From Geobacter sp. AOG1 (GTDB lineage Bacteria; Desulfobacterota; Desulfuromonadia; Geobacterales; Geobacteraceae), in contig NZ_BLIZ01000001.1 in NCBI RefSeq assembly GCF_019972315.1, forward strand, positions 62,001 to 126,000: a stretch of DNA of 64,000 nucleotides. The letters are read 5' to 3'. Positions 27,087-37,400 of this stretch are shown here, piece after piece. Each line of letters begins with the position of its first letter. Positions within the stretch are counted from its first letter, which is position 1. The position numbers were made by a program, and so were the translations under genes. The notes beneath the pieces are model-generated. The model saw only the letters and a program-made list of their open reading frames with translations, had not been told where the DNA came from and made no database searches.

Positions 27087-27836
27087 TTAGAACCCTATGG
27101 CCGCCTTCAGGGAGTAGATCGGCCGGAGGGCATACTCGAATTCACCGGTGATCCGGACCAGAGGGAGCGGTTTGATCTCAAGTCCGGCGAAGACACGCCC
27201 CTGGGACAGCTTCTCAGCCCTGAGGGGCGCGCCGGCGACAGTCGCCAGCCGCTGCAGGTCACCCGTGGCCTTGCTATTGATCCAGAGGTAGCCGGCCCCG
27301 GCATAGGGGGTCAGGAAGAGAAACCCCTTGCCGATGGAGGCGTCCACCCCGTAGGTCTGGATATCCAGGTCCTTCAGGCCGGCCAGCCTGGTGTAGGTGG
27401 CCCGTACGCCGAGGGCGGGGGTCGCGGCGCCACCGTCGAGGATCGACTTGCTCACTTCGGCACCGTAGAGTTGGACGTTGGTGTTGGAGACATTGGAGTA
27501 CATCCCGCCGATGTCAATCCCGAAGGGAAGCCCCTTACGAATCCGCAGCTTGGGAAGAACGAGGTAGGACGGAGCGTCGTTGTTGAACGCCGCTTTCCAG
27601 TAGGTACTCTCCTTGTTGATATCGACCGCCTCCGCCTCCACGCCGATGTCGAACCCGGTGATCCCCAGGGGATGGGGCGGCGCCACATTCTTGTAGGCCA
27701 GGGCGACGCCGGCTTCCTTGCTGAGGCTGCTGAAGGCCCCCTGTTCAATAGCGGACGTAAAGCTGATATCGGCGGCCAGCGACTGACCGACCATCAGCAG
27801 GGTCAGACCAAGGGCCGCAAGAACTCTTTTCGTCAT
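27087..27836 (-). CDS. Exported beta-barrel-like protein, unknown function
   Basis: 249 aa. A clear signal peptide (MTKRVLAALGLTLLMVGQSLA) precedes alternating hydrophobic/polar strands and a terminal Phe (LKAAIGF), features of outer-membrane beta-barrels. I do not recognise a named family. GlxxTGFDIGVEAEAV and the repeated aromatic turns fit the group of Geobacter hypothetical outer-membrane proteins. It lies just before the CDF metal exporter on the same strand, so a link with metal stress is possible but unproven. Confidence 0.6.
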   Translation of the reverse strand: MTKRVLAALGLTLLMVGQSLAADISFTSAIEQGAFSSLSKEAGVALAYKNVAPPHPLGITGFDIGVEAEAVDINKESTYWKAAFNNDAPSYLVLPKLRIRKGLPFGIDIGGMYSNVSNTNVQLYGAEVSKSILDGGAATPALGVRATYTRLAGLKDLDIQTYGVDASIGKGFLFLTPYAGAGYLWINSKATGDLQRLATVAGAPLRAEKLSQGRVFAGLEIKPLPLVRITGEFEYALRPIYSLKAAIGF

Positions 27837-27838
27837 AA

Positions 27839-28933
<1,095 letters not shown>

Positions 28934-29007
28934 CGAATACAAAAGCCTTGGCAAACCACCCACGCTAGTGTACATTAGCCGCCTCTCACTATTTTCAGGG
29001 AGGTGAC

Positions 29008-30537
29008 ATGCTCGCCAAGGTCTTAAGCAGCGCCCTGCTCGGCATCGACGCCATTCCGGTCGACGTGGAGGTGGATATCGCCCAGGGGCTTCCCCAGTTC
29101 GCCACCGTTGGCCTCCCGGACGGCGCGGTCAAGGAAAGCAAGGACCGCGTCAAGTCTGCCCTCAAGAACGCCGGTTATGACTTCCCCCAGCGAAAAATCA
29201 CCGTCAACCTCGCCCCTGCCGACCTGAAAAAGGAAGGAACCGCCTTCGACCTCCCCATCGCCATCGGCATCCTCGCCGCCACCGGCGTCATCAAGAGTCC
29301 GCGCCTGAACGACTACCTTATCCTGGGGGAGCTCTCCCTGGACGGAAGCATCAAGCCGGTCCGGGGCTGCCTCCCCGTGGCCGTTGCCGCCCGCAGGGCA
29401 GGCTTCGCCGGCATTATCGTCCCGCGGGACAACGCCCCCGAAGGTGCGGTCGTGGAAGGGGTGGAGGTCATCGGCGTGGGTGAACTGGCCGAAGTGGTGG
29501 AGTTTCTCAACGGCACCCGGGCCATCCCCCCCTGCACGGTGAATGTGGAGGAGCTGTTCCGGCAGAATTCGGACTACAGCGAGGACTTCGCCGAGGTGAA
29601 GGGGCAGGAGCACGCCAAGCGGGCACTGGAGGTGGCCGCCGCCGGGGCCCACAACATCTTGCTTCTCGGGCCTCCCGGTTCCGGCAAGACCATGCTGGCG
29701 CGCCGCATCCCCTCCATCCTGCCGCGCATGTCCTTCGACGAGGCGCTGGAAACCACCAAGATCTACAGCGTCATGGGGCTCCTGGAACGGGAGCGCGCCC
29801 TTATCGCCAACCGCCCTTACCGCGCCCCCCACCACACCATCTCCGATATCGGTCTCATCGGCGGCGGCAATACCCCGCGGCCGGGGGAGGTCTCCCTCTC
29901 CCACAATGGCGTCCTCTTCCTCGACGAGCTTCCCGAGTTCAAGAAGCACGTCCTTGAAGTTCTGCGCCAGCCCCTGGAGGACGGACGAGTCACCATCTCC
30001 CGAGCGCTCATGTCCATCACCTACCCGTCCCGCCTCATGCTCGTCTCCGCCATGAACCCCTGCCACTGCGGCTACAGCGGCGATCCCCAGCACCAGTGCT
30101 CCTGCACCCCCATCATGATCCAGCGCTACCGCTCCCGTATCTCCGGGCCACTGCTGGACCGGATCGACATCCACATCGAGGTCCCGGCGGTGAAATACAG
30201 CGAACTGGCCGACCGGCGGGAAGGAGAAAGCTCCACGGTGATCCGGGAGCGGGTGGAACAGTCACGGGAGATCCAGCGGGAAAGGTTCCGGGGGACGAAA
30301 GTCCACTGCAACGCCCACATGCCCCCCCGCTTCATCCGGAAGTTCTGCGAGCCGGACTCCGCCGGCCACCGGATGATGGAACTGGTCACCGAACGACTGG
30401 GCCTCTCCGCCCGCTCATACACCCGCATCCTCAAGGTAGCCCGGACCATCGCCGACCTGGCGGGGAGCGACGGCATCCGGGAGAACCACATCTCCGAGGC
30501 GATACAGTATCGGAGTCTGGACCGGAAAAGTTATTGA
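29008..30537 (+). CDS. comM: YifB/ComM family Mg-chelatase-like AAA+ ATPase, intact copy
   Basis: 509 aa, ATG after AGGGAGGTGAC. The N-terminal third is the Lon-protease-like (ChlI) domain. The AAA+ part has Walker [13 protein letters not shown] and Walker [12 protein letters not shown] zinc-like Cys group ([15 protein letters not shown]) lies at residues about 352-366 and the Mg-chelatase C-terminal domain ends the protein. ComM is a hexameric helicase that helps branch migration during natural transformation in other bacteria. This is the complete parent of four damaged fragments downstream (43493, 47972, 51642, 55121). Its own end reads LDRKSY, whereas the fragments end in LDRKT, LDRKTM or LDRKTL. 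Confidence 0.94.
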   Translation: MLAKVLSSALLGIDAIPVDVEVDIAQGLPQFATVGLPDGAVKESKDRVKSALKNAGYDFPQRKITVNLAPADLKKEGTAFDLPIAIGILAATGVIKSPRLNDYLILGELSLDGSIKPVRGCLPVAVAARRAGFAGIIVPRDNAPEGAVVEGVEVIGVGELAEVVEFLNGTRAIPPCTVNVEELFRQNSDYSEDFAEVKGQEHAKRALEVAAAGAHNILLLGPPGSGKTMLARRIPSILPRMSFDEALETTKIYSVMGLLERERALIANRPYRAPHHTISDIGLIGGGNTPRPGEVSLSHNGVLFLDELPEFKKHVLEVLRQPLEDGRVTISRALMSITYPSRLMLVSAMNPCHCGYSGDPQHQCSCTPIMIQRYRSRISGPLLDRIDIHIEVPAVKYSELADRREGESSTVIRERVEQSREIQRERFRGTKVHCNAHMPPRFIRKFCEPDSAGHRMMELVTERLGLSARSYTRILKVARTIADLAGSDGIRENHISEAIQYRSLDRKSY

Positions 30538-30592
30538 GTTTCTCATGTAAACTTGCGCTTTATCTAGGCCCATCACAACCCTTGCAAAGTCT

Positions 30593-32191
30593 TCATCCCT
30601 TGCTTTCCCGGCCCCGGCGACGATAGCTGATGCCGAGTTTGTCCAAGCGCGAACGCAGTGTGCTTGGGTTGATGCCCAGCATCTCAGCCGCGCCTCCGGG
30701 ACCATCGATCTTTCCTTTTGCCAATTTAAGTACCTCAGAGATATGCACTGCGTTTGCCTCGTCCAGGTTGAGTGGATAAAGTGAGCGGTTATTGCCGGCG
30801 TCGAGCGGCAAATTCCTGTGTTCCGAGACTGGCAGAATCGTGCTGAAGGTCAATGGTCCGCCACGATGTAGAATGAGCTCACGCTCGACCAGGTTCTCCA
30901 ACTCCCGAACGTTGCCGGGCCAATCGTATTCCATGAGCCGCTGCAATGCCCCCGGCGCGATTGACGGGGGCACCCCGATGCCGAGGTCCATGCTCCTGAC
31001 CGTCACGAAGTGGCGTGTAAGGGCCGGCACGTCCTCTTTCCGCTGCCGCACCGGCGGCACTATGATGGGAAAGCCGCTCAATCGGTACCAGAGGTCCTCG
31101 CGGAAGCTCCCCTCCACCACCATGCTTTGCAGGTTGCGGTGCGTTGCCGCGATCACCCGTATATCGACGGGGATCGGGCGCTTTCCGCCAACTCTCTCCA
31201 CTTCGCGGTTTTGCAGCACCCGTAGCAGCCGTACCTGTGCGTTCGGCGGGAGCTCGCCGATTTCATCCAGAAAGATCGTCCCGCCATCGGCCCGCTCGAA
31301 ACGCCCCCGGCTCTCGGCCACCGCCCCGGTAAATGCCCCTCTCTCATGCCCGAAGAGCTCGCTGTCAATCAGGTTTTCCGGCAAAGCGCCGCAATTCACC
31401 GTGATGAAAGGTCCATTCCTGCGCGGCGAGGAGAAATGAATCGCGTTGGCGATCATCTCCTTGCCGGTCCCGGTCTCGCCAAGGATGAGCACGGTGCTGT
31501 TGAGCGGCGCCACCTGGCGCACCATCTCCATTACATTGCGCAGCCCCGTATTGCCGCCGATGATCCCGTCCGCGGCGTCACCGTACAACTCCCGGTTCAG
31601 GAAGCGCTTGTCGTCCAATAGGATGGCCTGGTAGCGGAGTACCTCCTCGTGAGCGAGGGTGTTGGCAAGGGCAATAGCAAACGGCTCCGCAAGGCAGCCG
31701 GCGAGCTCAAGATGTTTTTCACCGTAGCGTCCCTCTCCCGATGCGTGCAGGGTCAGCCCCCCGACCAGCTCCCCCCTGATGCGCAAAGGGACGATCAAGT
31801 GCGTGTTCCCTTCTACTTTCATCATTGGTGCGAGCGCGCCAAGAATCTCATCCTTTTCGATGTCCACGATAAATGGCTCTGAAAAGTTCCGGGCGGCAAT
31901 CTTCCGCAGCATCCCTTCCGGCAGTGGGACGAGTTGGGGAGGAAGAGCGACATTTTCAGAGGCATGTTCAATGCGCCGGATCGCTCCCAGCCGCTCGTCT
32001 ATGATGAAGAGGACCAACGCTTCGAGGGGGAATTGCTCCTTCAGATACTCGAAGGCACTGAGCAACGATTTTTTTATTTCCAGGCTGCTGCAGATTCTGA
32101 GGGTTATCTCCCTGATAAATTCGTCGCGGCCGACCATACCCATGTCGCTTTCCACGCTGGCGGTTCCCCTTCCTTCCGTTATTGTCCCCAT
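30593..32191 (-). CDS. Sigma-54-dependent activator with GAF domain
   Basis: 532 aa. An N-terminal GAF-type sensor (about residues 20-185) leads to the AAA+ domain: Walker A LGETGTGKEMIANAIH, the sigma-54 contact loop GAFTGA, Walker B GGTIFLDEIGELP and the arginine-finger region. The C-terminal helix-turn-helix is GAAEMLGINPSTLRSRLDKLGI, as in FhlA/NifA-like proteins. It lacks a receiver domain, so the signal is a ligand or metal centre sensed by GAF. It is divergent from the azoreductase-RND operon, whose -24/-12 promoter lies 144 bp from this start, and is its likely activator. Confidence 0.88.
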   Translation of the reverse strand: MGTITEGRGTASVESDMGMVGRDEFIREITLRICSSLEIKKSLLSAFEYLKEQFPLEALVLFIIDERLGAIRRIEHASENVALPPQLVPLPEGMLRKIAARNFSEPFIVDIEKDEILGALAPMMKVEGNTHLIVPLRIRGELVGGLTLHASGEGRYGEKHLELAGCLAEPFAIALANTLAHEEVLRYQAILLDDKRFLNRELYGDAADGIIGGNTGLRNVMEMVRQVAPLNSTVLILGETGTGKEMIANAIHFSSPRRNGPFITVNCGALPENLIDSELFGHERGAFTGAVAESRGRFERADGGTIFLDEIGELPPNAQVRLLRVLQNREVERVGGKRPIPVDIRVIAATHRNLQSMVVEGSFREDLWYRLSGFPIIVPPVRQRKEDVPALTRHFVTVRSMDLGIGVPPSIAPGALQRLMEYDWPGNVRELENLVERELILHRGGPLTFSTILPVSEHRNLPLDAGNNRSLYPLNLDEANAVHISEVLKLAKGKIDGPGGAAEMLGINPSTLRSRLDKLGISYRRRGRESKG

Positions 32192-32248
32192 CTGCTTTTA
32201 GACCTCCCGCCAAAATCCACGACATTTCGCATTATACCAGTCTTCCTT

Positions 32249-32279
32249 GATATTTCGCAATACCAAAACATGAAATATC
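32249..32279. promoter_or_regulatory. Candidate activator-binding site (inverted repeat)
   Basis: GATATTTC (32249-32256) and GAAATATC (32272-32279) form an inverted repeat with centres 23 bp apart, about two DNA turns. A further CATTTCGC copy lies at about 32223. It sits 55-85 bp before the -24 element at 32335, the usual range for enhancer-binding proteins. Confidence 0.5.
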
Positions 32280-32334
32280 GCAGACATGTAAACTCTCGCT
32301 GTGTAACTACCTGAAATAATGCAATTAAACTGGT

Positions 32335-32350
32335 TGGCACGCATATCGCT
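32335..32350 (+). promoter_or_regulatory. Sigma-54 promoter of the azoreductase-RND operon
   Basis: TGGCACGCATATCGCT matches the -24/-12 consensus TGGCACGNNNNTTGCW at all but one position. GG (32336-32337) and GC (32348-32349) are exactly 10 bp apart. The first gene starts 36 bp downstream after AAAGGAG. Confidence 0.75.
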
Positions 32351-32385
32351 ATTACGAGAACACTATCAATACAAAGGAGCACATC

Positions 32386-33018
32386 ATGGCCAATCTGCTC
32401 TATGTCACCTGCAATGTCAGACCTCGGGATAGATCTCGTTCCCTTTCGTTGGGGTACGAATTCCTTGATGAATATCTGCGCAGGAATCCACGTGACGAGG
32501 TGCAACTTCTCGACCTGTACCGCGATGGTATCCAGCGCGTCGATCAGGACGTGTTCAACGCCTTGGGACGAATCGAGCAAGGCAAGGACTACGTTCTCCT
32601 CCTTTCGGAAGAAGAGCGGCGCAAGATGAGCCGGCTCTGGCGTCTCGCCGACCAGTTCGGCCGGTGCGACAAATATGTCTTTGTGACCCACAGCCTCAAC
32701 CTCTGGTTCACGGCCGAGTTCAAGATGTACATTGATGCGATCTGTATCCCCGATCGGACCTATCGTCTGACGCCTGGCGGGGCGGAAGGAATACTTTCCG
32801 ACCGGCACAGGAAATCTCTGCATTTGCATGCCGGTCCGCCTTTCAAGTTCGGGCAGGAGCATGACCTGAGCGCACCCTATCTGCGCTCAGTGCTCGGTTT
32901 TCTCGGGGTGGCACATCATGAAACGGTGTTCCTTGAGGGGGACGACCCGGAACAAGGGTCGAATGAGGAGTACGAAGCGGTTCGGCACAGGCTTTTGGAA
33001 CTGGCCCGGCGTTTCTGA
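32386..33018 (+). CDS. FMN-dependent NADH-azoreductase-like flavodoxin-fold protein
   Basis: 210 aa. The fold is that of AcpD/AzoR-type quinone or azo reductases: an N-terminal phosphate loop region (YVTCNVRPRDRSRSLSLGYEFL), a middle FVTHSLNLWFTAEFKMYIDAIC segment and the late LRSVLGFLGV strand. The usual PMYNF motif is altered to THSLNLW, so cofactor handling may differ. Enzymes of this kind detoxify quinones and azo compounds with NAD(P)H. It heads the sigma-54 operon, suggesting that the operon answers to a redox-active or aromatic compound exported by the RND pump. That link is inference. Confidence 0.75.
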   Translation: MANLLYVTCNVRPRDRSRSLSLGYEFLDEYLRRNPRDEVQLLDLYRDGIQRVDQDVFNALGRIEQGKDYVLLLSEEERRKMSRLWRLADQFGRCDKYVFVTHSLNLWFTAEFKMYIDAICIPDRTYRLTPGGAEGILSDRHRKSLHLHAGPPFKFGQEHDLSAPYLRSVLGFLGVAHHETVFLEGDDPEQGSNEEYEAVRHRLLELARRF

Positions 33019-33030
33019 GAGGAGCACGGA

Positions 33031-33159
33031 ATGGGATTTGTCGTTTGATCCACCTTTATCATAGGGCTTCTGGTCGTAATCATCGCTTTTGGACTGGCAC
33101 AAATAGTTGTCGAAGCAATAGAGAAATTCAGGAAAAGGAGTATCAGCAATGAAAAGTAA
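33031..33159 (+). pseudogene. Small single-helix membrane peptide gene interrupted by in-frame TGA
   Basis: A 42-codon frame beginning ATG at 33031, 8 bp after GAGAGGAG, has a TGA at codon 6 (33046-33048). It then continues STFIIGLLVVIIAFGLAQ as a membrane helix, followed by a basic end. The TAA stop lies inside the next gene's start region. Without the TGA it would be a normal small inner-membrane protein of an RND operon. A TGG-to-TGA change is the simplest reading. I see no convincing SECIS hairpin after the TGA. Confidence 0.4.
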
Positions 33160-34375
33160 TCTTACTTCCGTTCTCAAGGCCGTAGGCCTGTCACTGTTGG
33201 GAGTTTCAATGACTGCCTGCACCGGTGAGCCGCACAAGAAGGAAGCGAGCAGCGATGCAGTCCCCGTGGCCGTGGGAAGGGTCCAGAAGATTCAGGAGCG
33301 GGAGACGATCTCCGTAAGCGGGACGGTCTCCACACAAAACTCTCCGGCAAGCGTTTCGTTTCTTGTTTCCGGCAAAGTCGTGTTCGTGGGCCCGCGCGAA
33401 GGGGAATACGTAAAAAAGGGGCAGGTTTTGGCTCGAACCGACCCCACCGATTTTAACCTTTCTGTAAAGGGAGTCGCAGCTCAGGCGGCCACCGCTCAAG
33501 CAGTTCTGGAAAAGGCAATGAACTCCGCAAGGCCTGAGTTGCTGGAGCAGGTCCGTATCGGCTTTGAACGGGCTGAGGATGAGTATCGGCGCATGAAGAT
33601 GTTGTACGACTCCAAGAGCCTGGCTCCGAATGACTTCCAGAAATACAAGGCCGCCTATGAGCGCGCAAAACAGGAGTACGAGCAGGCCAAGGCCGGAGGG
33701 CAGAAGGAAGACAAGGCCCTGGCGAAAGCGAGCTACAACCAGGCTGCCGCTCATCTTGAGGTCGCCAGAAAAGCGCTATCCGATGCAACCCTATGTGCCC
33801 CTATCAGCGGTTACATAGCAAAACGGTCCATGGAGCCTGGCGATACCGCCGCTCCGGGGCGTCCCGTATTCGAGATCGTGCAGATAGACCCGGTAGAGGT
33901 TAACGTCGGGGTGCCGGAAACGGATGTGCACCTCGTCAGGATCGGCCAGAAAGCGGACATAACCGTTCCTGCCCTCCCCGGGAAGACGTTTCAGGGGACG
34001 GTACGGGTCATAAATATTTCCGCAGACTCCAGCACCCGCACCTACATGACCAGGGTCATAGTGGCGAATCCAGAACACTCCCTGCGGGTGGGGATGGTAG
34101 CGGAAGCAACCATCCGCGGTGATCAAATGGTGTCCATGGTGACCCTCCCCGGTGATGCCGTGGTACGCGATCCGCAGGGAGCAACGCAGGTGTACGTCTA
34201 CTACCCCGACCAGAAGCGCGTGTACGCCAAACGCGTGGAAATCGGAGCGGCAGTCAACAGGAACGTCGAGATAAAGAGCGGGCTTTCCGGTAATGAACTG
34301 ATTGTTCTGGCCGGCCAGAGCAAACTGAGAAATGGGCTGACCGTAACAGCAACAGAACAGACGGTTCGGAAATAA
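33149..34375 (+). CDS. RND efflux periplasmic adaptor (membrane fusion) lipoprotein
   Basis: 408 aa. A signal peptide with a lipobox (VSMTAC, Cys24) anchors it in the inner membrane. The order is that of HlyD/AcrA adaptors: first lipoyl half (VSFLVSGKVVFVGPREGEYVKKGQ), a long alpha-helical hairpin (about residues 105-205), second lipoyl half (LCAPISGYIAKRSMEPGDTA), then beta-barrel and membrane-proximal domains. It bridges the permease and outer membrane factor, which are fused in the next gene 26 bp downstream. Its start overlaps the broken small gene. Confidence 0.93.
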   Translation: MKSNLTSVLKAVGLSLLGVSMTACTGEPHKKEASSDAVPVAVGRVQKIQERETISVSGTVSTQNSPASVSFLVSGKVVFVGPREGEYVKKGQVLARTDPTDFNLSVKGVAAQAATAQAVLEKAMNSARPELLEQVRIGFERAEDEYRRMKMLYDSKSLAPNDFQKYKAAYERAKQEYEQAKAGGQKEDKALAKASYNQAAAHLEVARKALSDATLCAPISGYIAKRSMEPGDTAAPGRPVFEIVQIDPVEVNVGVPETDVHLVRIGQKADITVPALPGKTFQGTVRVINISADSSTRTYMTRVIVANPEHSLRVGMVAEATIRGDQMVSMVTLPGDAVVRDPQGATQVYVYYPDQKRVYAKRVEIGAAVNRNVEIKSGLSGNELIVLAGQSKLRNGLTVTATEQTVRK

Positions 34376-34401
34376 ACCGCAATAGCGAGAGGATTAATTG
34401 T

Positions 34402-37400
34402 ATGAAACCGATAAAGTTTTCGCTTCGCTATCCCGCCGTTACCCTCATATTGACGGCACTGGTTGTCATGGTCGGCATTCATGCCTTCCTGAAAATGCAA
34501 CGGACTGAAGATCCGACGGTCACCATCAGAACCGGGCTGGTGGCCGCGATGTATCCTGGAGCGACCTCCGAGCAGGTGGAAAAACAGGTCACGAAGACCC
34601 TTGAGAAGCATATCTTCAAGTTTCCCGAGGTGAGGAAGGAAAAGACCTATTCCACGAGCCGTCCCGGCGTGGTCATCATCAACGTGGAACTGGAGGACAA
34701 CGTCAAGAACTCCGACGTCTTCTGGGCCAAGCTGCGCCACGAGTTGAATGTGGTGAAGAGCACCGAACTCCCCGCCGGCGTCATGGGGCCGGTGGTGGAC
34801 TCCGATTTCGGCGATACGGTCGCCATGCTGGTTGCCGTCCATGGCAAGCGGTACGGATATCGGGAACTGCAGGACTTTACGGACAAGATCCACGATGAGA
34901 TGCGCACCGTCCGCCAGGTGGGGAAACTTGTCACCAACGGGAATCAATCGGAAGAGATCCTGATCACCGGCAGCCTGGAAAGGATCTCGCAGTATTTTGC
35001 CGATCCGCGCCAGATAGCGAACGCCCTGAGAGCACGAAACGCCATCCAGAGCGGAGGGAATTTCGAGGCCGACCGGTCGAAGATCCCCATGAGGACCACG
35101 GGGATTTTCAATACCGAAAACGAGATACGGAACGTGCTCGTGGACGTCTCCAAGGATGGCCACCCTCTCTATATCAAGGACTTCGCCAACGTGGAGCGCA
35201 GGTATCAGGACCCGACCTTCATGGTGCGCTACGACGGCGACCCGTGCCTGCTCCTCTCCGTCGAGATGCAGAAGGGGAAGAACATTGTCGAACTGGGTGA
35301 ACAGCTGGATACGGTCTTCCAGCGCCTCAAGGTGCTCCTTCCCCCCGACGTGCAGCTGGACCTGGTCGCCAACCAGCCGGGGGTGGTCAAGGAACGGATC
35401 ACGAACCTGAGCCACGAATTCCTGCTGGCCATCATTTCCGTGGTTATCGTCACCATCTTACTCCTGCCGCTGCGGGTCGCTCTCATCGCCGCGCTGGCCA
35501 TACCGGTGACCCTGTGCGGCACCCTCGGCGTCATGAGCGCGGTGGGGATTGCGCTGCACCAGGTATCCATTGCTGCGCTCATCATGGTCCTGGGGATCGT
35601 GGTGGACGACGCTATAGTCATTGCCGACAACTACGTCGAACTTTTGGACCATAAGGTGCCGAAGGCCGAGGCGGCCTGGCGGTGCGCCAGCGATGTCTTT
35701 GTCCCGGTCCTTACCGCGACCATCACCATCATTGCCTCCTTCCTGCCACTCCTGATCATCACCGGCTCGTCCGGCGAATTCATCATGGCGCTTCCCATCG
35801 CCGTGGCGATCGCGTTGGCGGTATCCTTCATCGTGGCGGTCATGCTGACCCCCCTGCTCTGCAGATTCTTCATCAAGAAGGGGCTGCATGACCATGATGC
35901 CGCTGAGACCCACGGCAAGGAGAAGAAGAGCCTGCTGGACCGGCTCCAGGATACCTACGGGGTCTGGATCAACATCTTCATGAAAAGGAAGTGGCTCGCC
36001 TTCACCCTCGGGGGGTGTGCCTTCGCCTTCGGGATCATGCTCTTTGCCCTGGTGCCGCAACAGTTCTTCCCTTCGGCCGAGCGCGACCAGTTCGTGATCG
36101 ATGTCTGGATGCCCCAGGGGTCGAGGATTGAGGCCACCGACGCGGTCATGGGGCGGATCGAAAAAACTCTTGCATCGAGCAAAGGTGTCGCCCACTACGC
36201 CACCTTCGTCGGGCAGAGCTCCCCGAGATTCTACTACAACGTCAACCCCCAACAGCCCGACGGCGCCTACGGACAGTTCATCGTCAATACCGCCTCGATA
36301 GAGGACACCACGCGACTTGTGAAGGAACTGCGCCCGGCGCTGGCGAAAGTGGCGCCGGAGGCGATGGTGATCGTGAAGGAGCTCCAGCAGGGAGCCCAGA
36401 CGGAGGCACCCATCGAGGTGCGCATCTCCGGCGATGACATCGGCGAATTGAAGCGGCTGGGGGAACAGGTGCAGGGAATTCTGGAGGGCGTATCGAATGC
36501 ACAGTATGTGTTCCGCGACTACTTCAACGACTCGTACATGGTGGACGTGAAGGTCAACGACGAACTGGCCAACCGTCTCGGCATCACGGACGCGTCGGTA
36601 TCGCAGACCATGGCCGGGGCATTCGACGGCAGTGCGGTGAGCACCTTCTGGGAAGGGGATCGGCCGGTCAGCATAAAACTGCGGCTGGATCAGTCCTCCC
36701 GCTCGAAGTTCTCGGATATCGGCAATACCTATCTCAACTCGGAACTGACCCGCGCCAGGGTCCCGCTCCGCGCCGTTGCCCAACTTGCACCGGAGTGGCA
36801 GACCAGCAGGATCGTGCGCAGGAACGGCGTACGCACCCTGACGATCCGGGCCTTCGCAAAGCCTGGGCACTACGCCTCGAAAATACTGGAGGAAGCAATG
36901 CCGAAGATCAATGCGCTGGAATTACCGGCTGGCTACCGGATCGACTACGGCGGCGAGAAATTTAACCAGGACGAGACCTTCCCGCAGATGGTCGGCGCCC
37001 TTGGGATCAGCCTGGTGGTGATCTTCCTGGTGCTGCTGGTGCAGTTCAGGAATATTTCCGACCCGCTTGTGGTGATGGCCTCAATCCCGCTCACCCTGTT
37101 CGGGGCGATCTTCGGGCTCCTCATCACCCACAACCCCTTTGGCTTCACCGCGTTCATGGGTCTCATCAGCCTGTGCGGCATCGTGGTGAGAAACGGCATA
37201 ATCCTGGTGGATTACTGCAACGAACGGGTCGCCGAGGGAGAAACCCTGGAGCAGGCGGCACGGGACGCGGGGACCAGGCGGCTGCGCCCGATCTTCCTCA
37301 CCACCATGGCCGCCGCGGTGGGGGTGACCCCGATGATCATCTCCGGGTCGAGCCTCTGGAGCCCGCTGGCAAGCGTCATCGCCTTCGGCCTCATCTTCTC

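Noticed and set aside
33046..33048. TGA read as selenocysteine
   Set aside because: No convincing SECIS hairpin follows, and a Sec residue five positions into a membrane peptide has no obvious role. A TGG-to-TGA change is simpler.
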